Shown one piece after another: positions 1 through 5,988 of a stretch of 8,941 bases of DNA. Position 1 is the first letter of the stretch; every line of letters starts with the position of its first letter. Position numbers and translations under genes: made by a program. Below the pieces are notes generated by a model. That model was not told the DNA's origin and made no database searches. It saw nothing but the letters and a program-made list of their open reading frames with translations. Origin of the DNA: Pirellulales bacterium (lineage in GTDB: Bacteria > Planctomycetota > Planctomycetia > Pirellulales > JAICIG01); assembly GCA_025924495.1 (NCBI GenBank), contig JAICIG010000334.1, positions 1 to 8,941 of the forward strand. Reading direction: 5' to 3'.

Positions 1-105
1 CCGCATCGCGTCGTCGAACTCAACCTTGACGAAATCTTCGAGGCCTACGTCGCCGGCCAGCCGAGCCGTGGCGGCGCCGAGCAGGCGGCGGCCAGAGTGG
101 CTTGA
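1..105 (+). CDS. C-terminal end of a probable ABC transporter ATP-binding protein (partial)
   Basis: Frame 1 is open from the first base to a TGA at 103-105 and gives 35 residues. It contains the stretch VELNLDEIFEAYVAG followed by an Ala/Gly-rich tail. The pattern 'L-(D/E)-E-I-F-x-x-Y-V-x-G' is typical of the extreme C-terminus of ATPase subunits of ABC-2 type exporters, after the nucleotide-binding domain. The Walker A, Walker B and signature motifs would lie upstream, outside the window, so the family call rests on this short tail and on the ABC-2 permease that follows on the same strand. If correct, this subunit powers the permease starting at 258. The family assignment is inference; that the frame is a real coding end is well supported. 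Confidence 0.6.
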   Translation, partial: PHRVVELNLDEIFEAYVAGQPSRGGAEQAAARVA

Positions 106-118
106 AGCGTAAATCCCA

Positions 119-169
119 CAGGCGAGCGGGAGGCGTCAGCCTCCCGTTAGTCCCGGTTAGCAGGCGAGC
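119..169. repeat. REP-like palindromic element between ATPase tail and permease
   Basis: A perfect 8-bp inverted repeat, CGGGAGGC at 127-134 and GCCTCCCG at 139-146, encloses the 4-nt loop GTCA. The hairpin is flanked by two exact direct copies of CAGGCGAGC, at 119-127 and 161-169, and by a near-duplicate CCCGTTAG / CCCGGTTAG at 143-150 and 152-160. A compact stem-loop with short flanking tags in a non-coding gap is the build of a dispersed intergenic palindrome. Copy number cannot be seen from one window. There is no T-run directly after the stem, so it is not a standard intrinsic terminator, although such hairpins can stabilise upstream mRNA inside operons. Confidence 0.5.
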
Positions 170-257
170 AGTCAAAGTTTTTTCGGCAAGCAATGGCAAA
201 CGGAAGTCCTTAGGACGACGTTTCACCGCCATCACAACGAACGCTGGAATCTCAACC

Positions 258-1853
258 ATGCCAAGCATCTGGCGCAGCCTCCTCTGGCGCGGATGGCACG
301 AGCACAAATGGAAGCTGGCGGCGCTAATGGCAATCATGCTCGCGGTGCAGTCCTTCGTGCTCCTCAACTACCCGCACCAAGTCTCACCGCAAATCGCGAT
401 TTGGCTGGTCTGCGGACTGCCTGGCGCGTTCTTTATCGGCTTGCATGCGTCGGCGGGTGAGCGGTCGGCGGGAACGCTCGATTTCGTGCGGGCTTGCCCG
501 ACGAACCTTCGACGATTTGCGACCGCCAAGCTGGCCATGGGGGCCGCGGTGAGCATTTTGCCGATCGCGGCGGCGATGTTGTTGTCGATCGTCTGGCTGC
601 TGGCTCTGCAGGCGATTGGCGCTTCGCTCGATTTTCGTCAACCGTTCGTCGAGGCCGCCGGTCCGCTGGAAGATCTGCTGCTTTCCGGAATAGCGGCAGC
701 GACGGTCGCGATGGCGGTCTTCTTCTGGACGGCGGCGTTCGGAATGAACCAGCCGACTGAGCGGCGCGCGGCACTCGCCTGCGCCCTTGGTCTTGTGGGA
801 TGGACAATCGTGTGTTTAGTGAGTTTGTACCTGCGCAGGCTCAATGTAGTCCTTGGCACAAACGAGGCGACTTGGGACTGCATTTTGGCCATTTCGCCAG
901 TCGGGGTTCTGCAAGCGGCCAGTTTCCACCCGCCCCTCTGGGAGACGATCGTCGGACAGCTATTTTCCATCGCTATGGCGGGCGCTTGGTGCGTCACTCG
1001 CTTCGGGCGGAGGGATTTCATAAAAAGCTACGGTTTAAAACCTACAAATGCGAGCCGGACCCCGTTGAGCGCGGCTTATCGGCGGGTCTGGAGCGCTATG
1101 GCTTGGAAACAGTGGCGCGAAGCCGTGCCACCCAGCGCCGCCGGTCTCGGGATAATCGCGGGCATGACGATGGTGTACGGCGTCCTCGGCCGGATTGGTG
1201 CAAACGAACTTTATTGGTCGGCGAAGGACGAGCTGCCGTCATTTCTCCGCGGCGCCAGTCTCATTGTTGGCACGCTCGTGGCGCTGGTCGTTGGCATCGG
1301 GACGTTCGCTGGCGATATGCAGCCAGCGTTGCTAGCCTTCTGGCGCTCGCGACCCATTCAGCCAGGCCTGTGGTTCTGGCCAAAGTACTTCATCGGAGCT
1401 TCGGCGGTGGTGATATTTCTCGAGTTGCCGTTGGTTTTCGTCGATCTTGTCATGAGCGGTGGGCGGCCGGAACTAATGATTTACGACGGCATATTGGCAA
1501 GCGCTCCGCTTCTGCACCTGCTCGCTTACAGTGCGGCGGTGTGCGCAATCTGCTGGTTCCGTCAAGCCATTTACTCAGGCATCCTGGCCCTAGCATTTGT
1601 GCTGGCGATTGCTCTGGCGCCGATCGACCGGCCATCGCTCGATTGGTTGTCGGTCGGCATGGTCATTAACAGGTTACGGACCTCAACGCCCGCGACCATA
1701 GACGCTACGCTCCTCTATATCTATCTCCCCTTTGCTTTGGCGATGATTACACTGACGGGCGTCGTCGCGCTTTTGGCGCGACAAGGAATCCGCGTCGACG
1801 GCCGCTTTGTGCATTGGCCTCGCTGGCGCAGGCGCCGTGATTCTTGGGCATAG
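258..1853 (+). CDS. ABC-2 type transporter permease, two-half (about 12 TM) form
   Basis: This is a predicted integral membrane protein of 531 aa, the permease of an ABC-2 type exporter. Substrate is unknown. Hydrophobic segments lie near residues 18-36, 45-62, 92-120, 141-160, 171-191 and 229-247. A second set is near 292-311, 329-350, 376-398, 412-431, 437-454 and 486-506, so the layout is 6+6. The halves look like an old duplication. W-x2-W-x-E occurs at 10-15 and 283-288, and F-x-R-x2-P-x9-K-x3-G occurs at 76-95 and 361-380. ATG 258 was chosen because the frame upstream (from a TTG at 102) crosses the palindromic repeat and encodes a polar Arg-rich stretch. A weak GGAA sits 8 nt before the ATG. 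The tail is basic (RWRRRRDSWA), presumably cytoplasmic. It is probably co-transcribed with the preceding ATPase. Confidence 0.78.
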   Translation: MPSIWRSLLWRGWHEHKWKLAALMAIMLAVQSFVLLNYPHQVSPQIAIWLVCGLPGAFFIGLHASAGERSAGTLDFVRACPTNLRRFATAKLAMGAAVSILPIAAAMLLSIVWLLALQAIGASLDFRQPFVEAAGPLEDLLLSGIAAATVAMAVFFWTAAFGMNQPTERRAALACALGLVGWTIVCLVSLYLRRLNVVLGTNEATWDCILAISPVGVLQAASFHPPLWETIVGQLFSIAMAGAWCVTRFGRRDFIKSYGLKPTNASRTPLSAAYRRVWSAMAWKQWREAVPPSAAGLGIIAGMTMVYGVLGRIGANELYWSAKDELPSFLRGASLIVGTLVALVVGIGTFAGDMQPALLAFWRSRPIQPGLWFWPKYFIGASAVVIFLELPLVFVDLVMSGGRPELMIYDGILASAPLLHLLAYSAAVCAICWFRQAIYSGILALAFVLAIALAPIDRPSLDWLSVGMVINRLRTSTPATIDATLLYIYLPFALAMITLTGVVALLARQGIRVDGRFVHWPRWRRRRDSWA

Positions 1854-1919
1854 CACTCGCGTTTGCGTTGCATCATTGGCCCAATCCGCCGGATGATTCC
1901 AATCTTCCACAAAGCCAAG

Positions 1920-1949
1920 TTGCCCACGGCACGGCCGGCAGGTTAGACT
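1920..1949 (+). promoter_or_regulatory. Candidate sigma70-type promoter for the secreted hydrolase
   Basis: TTGCCC at 1920-1925 (4 of 6 to TTGACA) and TAGACT at 1944-1949 (4 of 6 to TATAAT) are separated by 18 nt. The expected start would be near 1956, leaving a leader of about 30 nt. A GAGG at 1977-1980, 5 nt before the ATG, can serve as ribosome binding site. This was found by eye only; similar matches arise by chance. Confidence 0.35.
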
Positions 1950-1985
1950 CGAAGCCTCGCATCTCTTCGAGACTTTGAGGACCGC

Positions 1986-2939
1986 ATGATGATCCGCCGC
2001 ACTTGGTTGTCGATCGTTGCCGCTTGCTTGTTGCTCCCCTCTCTAGCGTTTGGGGCTGATGAAACCTACACGCGAACCGAAGACGTCATCTACGGCCGCA
2101 AGTTTGGTTCGGCCTTGACGCTCGACGTGTTCACGCCGAAGGATAACGCCAACGGCGCGGCGATTGTCTATGCCGTCAGCGGCGGTTGGTTTTCGGATCA
2201 TAAAGCAGTCAATCCGGCGGCGTACGGAGAGTTACTTAAGCGCGGGTATACGGTGTTTGCCGTCGTGCACGGCAGCCAACCGCGATACACGATTCCCGAA
2301 TGCATCGCGGATATGAACCGCGCCGTGCGATACATTCGCGCGCATGCCGCCGACTACAAGATCGATCCCGAGCGGATCGGCATTACGGGCGGCTCGGCGG
2401 GCGGACATCTGTCACTGATGCAAGGCACGGCCGGCGACCAGGGGAACGAACAGGCGCCCGACCCGATCGATCGCGTCAGCAGTCGCGTGCAAGCGGTCGG
2501 TTGCCTCTATCCGCCCACCGATTTTCTCAACTACGGCAAACCGGGCGAAATTGCGCTGGGCAACGGCATTTTGAAAGACTTCCCGGCGCCGTTTGATTTC
2601 AACGTCTTCAATCCGGCAACCAAGCGGTTCGAGCTGATCACCGATCAAACGAAGCGGCAGGAGATCGGCAAGCAGATTTCGCCGTTCAATCACGCCACGG
2701 CAGACGATCCTCCGACGTTGATCATTCACGGCGATGCCGATCATCTTGTGCCGATTCAGCAAGCCGAGCTGATCATTAACAAACTGAAAGCGGCGGGCGT
2801 CGACGCCGAACTCGTCGTCAAAGCCGGCGCTGCGCATGGCGGGCCGCAATTCGCCGACAGCGCAAAGATCATTGCCGACTGGTTCGACGAGCATCTCGCG
2901 GCCAAGCCCGTCGAGGCTGCCGCAGGCAAGACGCAGTAA
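1986..2939 (+). CDS. Secreted alpha/beta-hydrolase fold esterase-like protein
   Basis: A 317-aa protein with a Sec-type signal peptide: basic MMIRR, hydrophobic core about 7-20, likely cleavage near SLAFG-AD (residues 23-24). The mature part is an alpha/beta hydrolase of the esterase/lipase (COG0657-like) type. The nucleophile elbow GGSAGG is at 135-140 with Ser137 as nucleophile. The acid is probably Asp252 in HGDADHLVP (248-256), and His284 in AAHGG completes the triad. SGGW at 65-68 occupies the place of the HGGG-type oxyanion motif. The family hydrolyses esters, for example on acetylated or feruloylated glycans; the actual substrate is not visible. GAGG at 1977-1980 supports the start at 1986, with an alternative in-frame ATG at 1989. 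It stands alone, with 132 nt before it and 103 nt after it. Confidence 0.85.
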   Translation: MMIRRTWLSIVAACLLLPSLAFGADETYTRTEDVIYGRKFGSALTLDVFTPKDNANGAAIVYAVSGGWFSDHKAVNPAAYGELLKRGYTVFAVVHGSQPRYTIPECIADMNRAVRYIRAHAADYKIDPERIGITGGSAGGHLSLMQGTAGDQGNEQAPDPIDRVSSRVQAVGCLYPPTDFLNYGKPGEIALGNGILKDFPAPFDFNVFNPATKRFELITDQTKRQEIGKQISPFNHATADDPPTLIIHGDADHLVPIQQAELIINKLKAAGVDAELVVKAGAAHGGPQFADSAKIIADWFDEHLAAKPVEAAAGKTQ

Positions 2940-2953
2940 GCGAGAAGATTTGC

Positions 2954-2983
2954 TTTACAGCCGGCCCGTTGATCCGCTATGCT
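2954..2983 (+). promoter_or_regulatory. Candidate promoter for the 109-aa protein gene
   Basis: TTTACA at 2954-2959 (5 of 6 to TTGACA) and TATGCT at 2978-2983 (4 of 6 to TATAAT) are spaced by 18 nt. Transcription would begin near 2990, giving a leader of about 53 nt that contains AGGAGG at 3028-3033. It is the best promoter-like match seen in the window, and it has the same 18-nt spacing as the candidate before the hydrolase gene. Confidence 0.45.
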
Positions 2984-3027
2984 CTTCGACGGGGTCAAGG
3001 AATGGCCGCAACATTTCTTAGCAAGTC

Positions 3028-3033
3028 AGGAGG
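3028..3033 (+). promoter_or_regulatory. Strong Shine-Dalgarno site (AGGAGG)
   Basis: A full AGGAGG lies 9 nt before the ATG at 3043. It fixes the start of the small unknown gene and stands out because most other genes here have weak or no such site. Confidence 0.75.
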
Positions 3034-3042
3034 CTGCGCATC

Positions 3043-3372
3043 ATGGAAGATGGACTTCGTAGAGCCATGGCGTCGGGCGTGTTCGTCGAATTCTGCGATG
3101 AATCCGGCAACACCGTTGGACAAGCCGTTTACACCGATTGGCAAGGTCGCCCGGTGCCGATGCTTGGCGATACCGTGTGTGCTGCGGTAATTTCGCCCAT
3201 CACTGGCCGCCGCCAGAAACTGATCGGCTGCGTGATCAAGCGGCATTTCGAAGTGCAGCACGAAGCCGACGGCCAATCGTGCGTGTGGGTGCGGCTGCTG
3301 CTCAAGACCGTTTCGGAACTGACGATCGCACCCAAGAAATCGCGATCAAGGATTCCGTTCTCAGCCAACTAG
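3043..3372 (+). CDS. Conserved-looking hypothetical protein, 109 aa
   Basis: I do not recognise this family. It is a small soluble protein with no signal peptide or membrane segment. Alternating hydrophobic residues suggest a beta-rich core: GVFVEFCDE (12-20), GQAVYTDW (26-33), DTVCAAVI (43-50), KLIGCVIKRHFEVQH (59-73) and CVWVRLLLKTV (80-90). P-x2-G-D-x-V at 39-45 resembles a loop entering a strand in small beta-barrel proteins. Four Cys (18, 46, 63, 80) are scattered, not arranged as a metal knuckle. The tail 95-109 is basic and probably disordered. The start is set by AGGAGG and a promoter-like sequence lies upstream, so it is probably transcribed alone. It faces bioB, with 47 nt between the stop codons. 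Strong translation signals make it a real gene; its function is unknown. Confidence 0.75.
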   Translation: MEDGLRRAMASGVFVEFCDESGNTVGQAVYTDWQGRPVPMLGDTVCAAVISPITGRRQKLIGCVIKRHFEVQHEADGQSCVWVRLLLKTVSELTIAPKKSRSRIPFSAN

Positions 3373-3397
3373 GGAGGTCGTAGGTCGCAGGTGGAAT

Positions 3398-3419
3398 GTG
3401 GGAACGCAAGATTTCCCGC
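3398..3419. terminator. Weak hairpin between convergent genes, possible bidirectional terminator
   Basis: GGGAA at 3400-3404 pairs with TTCCC at 3413-3417, extended outward by one wobble and one G-C pair, around an 8-nt loop. It sits in the 47-bp gap between the stop codons of the 109-aa gene and bioB, where a shared terminator would be expected. Neither strand has a T-run after the stem, so support is weak. Confidence 0.22.
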
Positions 3420-4478
3420 CTAGCACATGCCGCCTGCCATCTGCTCCTCTCCTCGCGTGATGACGAAGCCGAGTTCTTCGATCATGCGATAATCAGCTTC
3501 AGGCGCCTGACCTTTGGTGGTCAGGTAGTCGCCGACGAAGATCGAGTTGGCCGCGTAAAGGCCCAAGGCCTGCAGGCTGCCGAGGTGAATCTCACGGCCG
3601 CCGGCGATCCGGATCTCGCTGGTCGGGTTGGCCAGGCGGAACATCGCCAGGACTTTCAGACAGTACCGCGGGGTCAACTGGCGCACACCGGCCAACGGCG
3701 TGCCGTCGATCGGGTTCAGAAAGTTCACCGGAATCGACTCGACCTTCAAATCGCGCAAAGCGAACGCCATGTCGACCACATCTGCGTCGGCTTCGCCCAT
3801 GCCGATAATGCCGCCCGAACAAAGCTGCATTCCGGCCGTACGTACGGCCTGCAGCGTATCGAGCCGATCCTGAAACGTGTGCGTGGAGCAAATCTCGCCG
3901 TAGAACTCCTCGCTCGTGTTCAGGTTGTGGTTCACCTTGTCGACGCCGCAATCCTTCAAGCGCTGAGCCTGCTCCGGAGTAAGCAGCCCCAAGCACGCGC
4001 AAATATTCAGTCCGTAGCGCTGCTTAATTTCCGGTACGATGGTCTCCACGGCGTGCATCTCGCGCTCATTCGGACCGCGCGCCGAGATTACGATGCAATA
4101 CGTCTTCGATTGCCGCTCGGCTGCGATCCGGGCGCCGTCCAGCAGTTTCTCGCGATTGAGAATGTTGTAACGGGGGATTTCGGCTTCCGAGACTTTCGAC
4201 TGCGAACAGTAGGAGCAATCCTCGGGACAAAGGCCGCTCTTGGCGTTCATCAAAAAGTAAAGCTGCACCGTGTTGCCGAACCGCTGCCGCCGCACGCGGT
4301 AGACGGCTGACAGCAGATCAAGCAGTTCCTCGTCCGGGCATGCCAGCACTTCGAGGGCTTCTTCCTTGGTCAAGCGATGACCGGCGAGCACCCGGGTTGC
4401 CAGTTGCTGCCAGCGACTTGCCGCCACGAGGCTGTCAGGCTCATGAATTGTTCCCGCCCTGTCGTTCGCTTGCAGCAT
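3420..4478 (-). CDS. bioB: Biotin synthase BioB (radical SAM)
   Basis: BioB inserts sulfur into dethiobiotin to form biotin, the last step of the pathway, in the cytoplasm. The 352-aa protein is close to the usual 320-350. The radical-SAM cluster motif C-x3-C-x2-C is at Cys84, Cys88 and Cys91 (GLCPEDCSYC). Ligands of the second [2Fe-2S] cluster are recognisable as Cys128 (TYCIV), Cys160 (NICACLG), Cys220 (CSGGIIGMGE) and Arg290 (IRIAGGRE), matching Cys97, Cys128, Cys188 and Arg260 of the E. coli enzyme. KVNHNLNTS (181-189) and NFLNPIDGTPL (252-262) are further family signatures. All key residues are present, so an active enzyme is expected. The N-terminal 30 residues are variable. No other biotin gene is adjacent. 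It is divergent from the PSP1-domain gene, and a promoter-like sequence lies upstream. Confidence 0.96.
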   Translation of the reverse strand: MLQANDRAGTIHEPDSLVAASRWQQLATRVLAGHRLTKEEALEVLACPDEELLDLLSAVYRVRRQRFGNTVQLYFLMNAKSGLCPEDCSYCSQSKVSEAEIPRYNILNREKLLDGARIAAERQSKTYCIVISARGPNEREMHAVETIVPEIKQRYGLNICACLGLLTPEQAQRLKDCGVDKVNHNLNTSEEFYGEICSTHTFQDRLDTLQAVRTAGMQLCSGGIIGMGEADADVVDMAFALRDLKVESIPVNFLNPIDGTPLAGVRQLTPRYCLKVLAMFRLANPTSEIRIAGGREIHLGSLQALGLYAANSIFVGDYLTTKGQAPEADYRMIEELGFVITRGEEQMAGGMC

Positions 4479-4533
4479 GCTCGTCCCGATCTCTATTTAC
4501 TCATGGAAGCAGCCCCGGAATTCCGAGCATTCA

Positions 4534-4561
4534 AGTATCGCCGAACGGGGGATTTCGGCAA
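4534..4561 (-). promoter_or_regulatory. Candidate bioB promoter with an inverted repeat in its spacer
   Basis: Read on the minus strand, TTGCCG (4556-4561) and GATACT (4534-4539) each match the sigma70 boxes at 4 of 6 positions and are 16 nt apart. The leader to the bioB ATG would be about 50 nt. The inverted repeat GCCGAA / TTCGGC (4540-4545 and 4554-4559, loop 8 nt) lies between the boxes and overlaps the -35, a position suited to a repressor. No BirA-type operator (TTAACC-like half sites) is present. Confidence 0.3.
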
Positions 4562-4609
4562 GTCGAAATGCAGCTTGGCAGCCTTGCAGAACTGGTGCAG
4601 AATGGCCTT

Positions 4610-5164
4610 ATGGGACGATTTCATCTGATTCGGGTTGGAGCTTTAGGGCACGTCGGCCGGTTTGCAGCCATCGACGCAATACGTTACCCGCGAGGGGCCA
4701 GGGTAATTGTGCGAACCGAACGCGGGCTGGAGATTGGCGAAGTGCTGGCCCCGCCGGTCGGCGATCAGAGCGTTGAAGCAGACGGCGCTATCCTGCGCGG
4801 CATGACGGCCGAAGACCAGTTGCTCGAAGCCCGGCTGAACAGAAACCGGCAGGCCGCTTACGAGGCCTGCCAGCGACGGGTTGAAGAACTCGGACTGTCC
4901 GTCACGTTGATGGAGGTCGAGCACCTGTTCGATGGTCAATCTCTCGTCTTTTACTTTCTCGGCGAGCAACCGCCCGAACTACAGACCGTCACCAGCGAGT
5001 TGGCCGAGATCTACGACGCACAGGTGCAGTTCCGTGCCTTTGCCGATACTCTTGCTCACGGCTGCGGCCCGGACTGCGGCACAGAAGTGGCCGCCGGCCA
5101 AGGCTGCAGTAGTTGCTCGACGGGTTGCGCCATCGCAGGCGCTTGCGGAACGCGGAAGCATTAG
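4610..5164 (+). CDS. PSP1-domain protein with C-terminal cysteine cluster
   Basis: A 184-aa soluble protein of the PSP1 (YaaT-like) family. The N-terminal part MGRFHLIRVGALGHVGRF leads into a beta-rich segment with RGLEIGEVL at about 38-46. A charged helical segment follows (LLEARLNRNRQAAYEACQRRVEELG, about 71-95), then LFDGQSLVFYFLGEQ (about 106-120), the usual PSP1 core. The tail holds six Cys at 152, 156, 166, 169, 173 and 179, in a C-x3-C and C-x2-C-x3-C pattern that could bind a metal or Fe-S cluster. YaaT-type proteins act in regulatory complexes in Bacillus; a role here is not established. ATG 4610 was chosen because family similarity starts there. ATG 4568 is in frame and would add 14 residues; longer extensions run through unlike sequence. 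No clear ribosome binding site. Its stop overlaps the stop of the convergent gene. Confidence 0.8.
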   Translation: MGRFHLIRVGALGHVGRFAAIDAIRYPRGARVIVRTERGLEIGEVLAPPVGDQSVEADGAILRGMTAEDQLLEARLNRNRQAAYEACQRRVEELGLSVTLMEVEHLFDGQSLVFYFLGEQPPELQTVTSELAEIYDAQVQFRAFADTLAHGCGPDCGTEVAAGQGCSSCSTGCAIAGACGTRKH

Positions 5165-5676
5165 CCTCGCTCGGCGAACCGCTTCGCATTCTCCACATAG
5201 TGCGTCGCGCTGACCCGGTTCCGTTCGATCTCTTCGGGCATTAGCTGCCGCTTGACTTTGCCGGGCAGGCCCATCACGAGCGAGCCGGGCGGAATGATCG
5301 TGCCTTCCGTCACGACCGCTCCGACGGCAATGATCGTGTCGACGCCAACTTGGGCGCCGTTCATCACCACAGCATGCATGCCGACGACGACGTTATCGCC
5401 CACGATAGCGCCATGCACCACGGCGCCGTGCCCGACCGTCACGCCGTCGCCCAGCGTGCAGGGAAAGCCCGGATCGGCATGCAAGACGCAATTGTCTTGG
5501 ATATTCGTGCGGCGGCCAATGCGAATCGATTCACTATCCCCGCGCAATACGGCGTTGAACCAGACGCTCGACTGCTCGCCAATCGTCACATCGCCGATGA
5601 CTCGGGCGCCCGGTGCAATATAAACGTCGGCGGCAACCAGTTCGCGACGGAAGCTCGAGGGAGAGGGATTATCCAT
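5161..5676 (-). CDS. Gamma-carbonic-anhydrase-family (YrdA/PaaY-like) hexapeptide-repeat protein
   Basis: A 171-aa left-handed beta-helix protein with hexapeptide repeats across roughly residues 20-135, for example VIGDVTIGEQ, TLGDGVTVGHG and IVGDNVVVGMH. The zinc ligands of the gamma class are in place: His66 (VLHADPG), then His83 and His88 spaced H-x4-H (GHGAVVHG), as in archaeal Cam His81, His117 and His122. Arg45-Gly46-Asp47 and Gln60-Asp61 (NIQDN) match conserved core residues. Many family members have little measurable carbonic anhydrase activity, and PaaY-type relatives are thioesterases, so the reaction is uncertain. His101 stands in GMHA where Gly or Asn is more common. AGGAG (5686-5690, minus strand) lies 9 nt before the ATG. 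The C-terminal helix (145-168) is normal for the family. It overlaps the PSP1 gene tail to tail by 4 nt. Confidence 0.88.
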   Translation of the reverse strand: MDNPSPSSFRRELVAADVYIAPGARVIGDVTIGEQSSVWFNAVLRGDSESIRIGRRTNIQDNCVLHADPGFPCTLGDGVTVGHGAVVHGAIVGDNVVVGMHAVVMNGAQVGVDTIIAVGAVVTEGTIIPPGSLVMGLPGKVKRQLMPEEIERNRVSATHYVENAKRFAERG

Positions 5677-5988
5677 ACGAACCGGCTCCTAGGCAACTCG
5701 GACATATTCTGCGGGGCTCAAGGGGTGATTCTCGCTCGAGCGGGCGTTACAATTCGCTGCAACGGAGAAAGGTTTGATTGAAGGAAATCGCACAAGTGCA
5801 AGAGCCATATTCCGCTGTAGGGAACGCCCTCAGTGGCGTTCCGCGGCGCTGCGTTTGAGAATCCATGGCAATTCAATGGAACGCCACTGAGGGCGTTCCC
5901 TACAAACCATCGAAAGCAACTCCATTCTCTATACACCCGCGGCGCCGGCGACACGCCCCCGACTTAACCGCCACATGTCAACATATTG
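5677..5988. other. Divergent intergenic region of 312 bp
   Basis: This lies between the start of the carbonic-anhydrase-family gene (minus) and the SMP-30 gene (plus). It contains the ribosome binding site of the former, a 10-bp palindrome CGCTCGAGCG near 5732-5741, and the REP doublet at 5816-5904. No convincing promoter pair was found for either gene, although both must start here. I see no coding frame with gene-like properties. Confidence 0.6.
5816..5904. repeat. REP doublet (REPIN-like), two inverted GTAG-tagged palindromes
   Basis: The arms 5816-5842 and 5878-5904 are perfect reverse complements over 27 nt, separated by 35 nt. Each arm is itself a stem-loop: GGAACGCC-CTCAGT-GGCGTTCC at 5821-5842 and GGAACGCC-ACTGAG-GGCGTTCC at 5878-5899, with 8-bp stems and 6-nt loops. 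The outer side of each arm begins with the tetranucleotide GTAG (5817-5820, and its complement CTAC at 5900-5903). A GTAG tag directly next to an imperfect or perfect palindrome is the defining build of bacterial REP sequences mobilised by RAYT (REP-associated tyrosine) transposases, and inverted pairs are called REPINs. No RAYT gene is in this window, so mobilisation would be in trans. Confidence 0.8.

Noticed and set aside
178..183. Run of six T as an intrinsic terminator
   Set aside because: The nearest stem ends at 146, about 30 nt earlier, so the T-run does not follow a hairpin directly.
102..257. Extension of the permease by 52 codons to a TTG start at 102
   Set aside because: The added segment is Arg-rich, runs through the palindromic repeat and overlaps the preceding stop region; the hydrophobic permease pattern begins only after ATG 258.
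800..1669. Plus-strand frame of 289 codons inside the permease gene
   Set aside because: Shadow frame: polar and Arg-rich, while the other frame gives a coherent 12-helix protein with duplicated motifs, so no frameshift is implied.
1948..1971. 7-bp inverted repeat CTCGAAG / CTTCGAG before the secreted hydrolase
   Set aside because: Short stem with a 10-nt loop, ends before the ribosome binding site and has no known partner; expected by chance at this length.
3396..4310. Long plus-strand open frame opposite bioB (304 codons)
   Set aside because: Antisense to an intact, clearly recognised bioB; composition follows from the codon bias of a GC-rich gene and shows no family features.
4340..4609. 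Upstream extension of the PSP1-domain protein by 90 codons
   Set aside because: The extension overlaps the 5' part of bioB on the opposite strand, has low-complexity Ser/Pro/Arg content, and the family match starts at MGRF.
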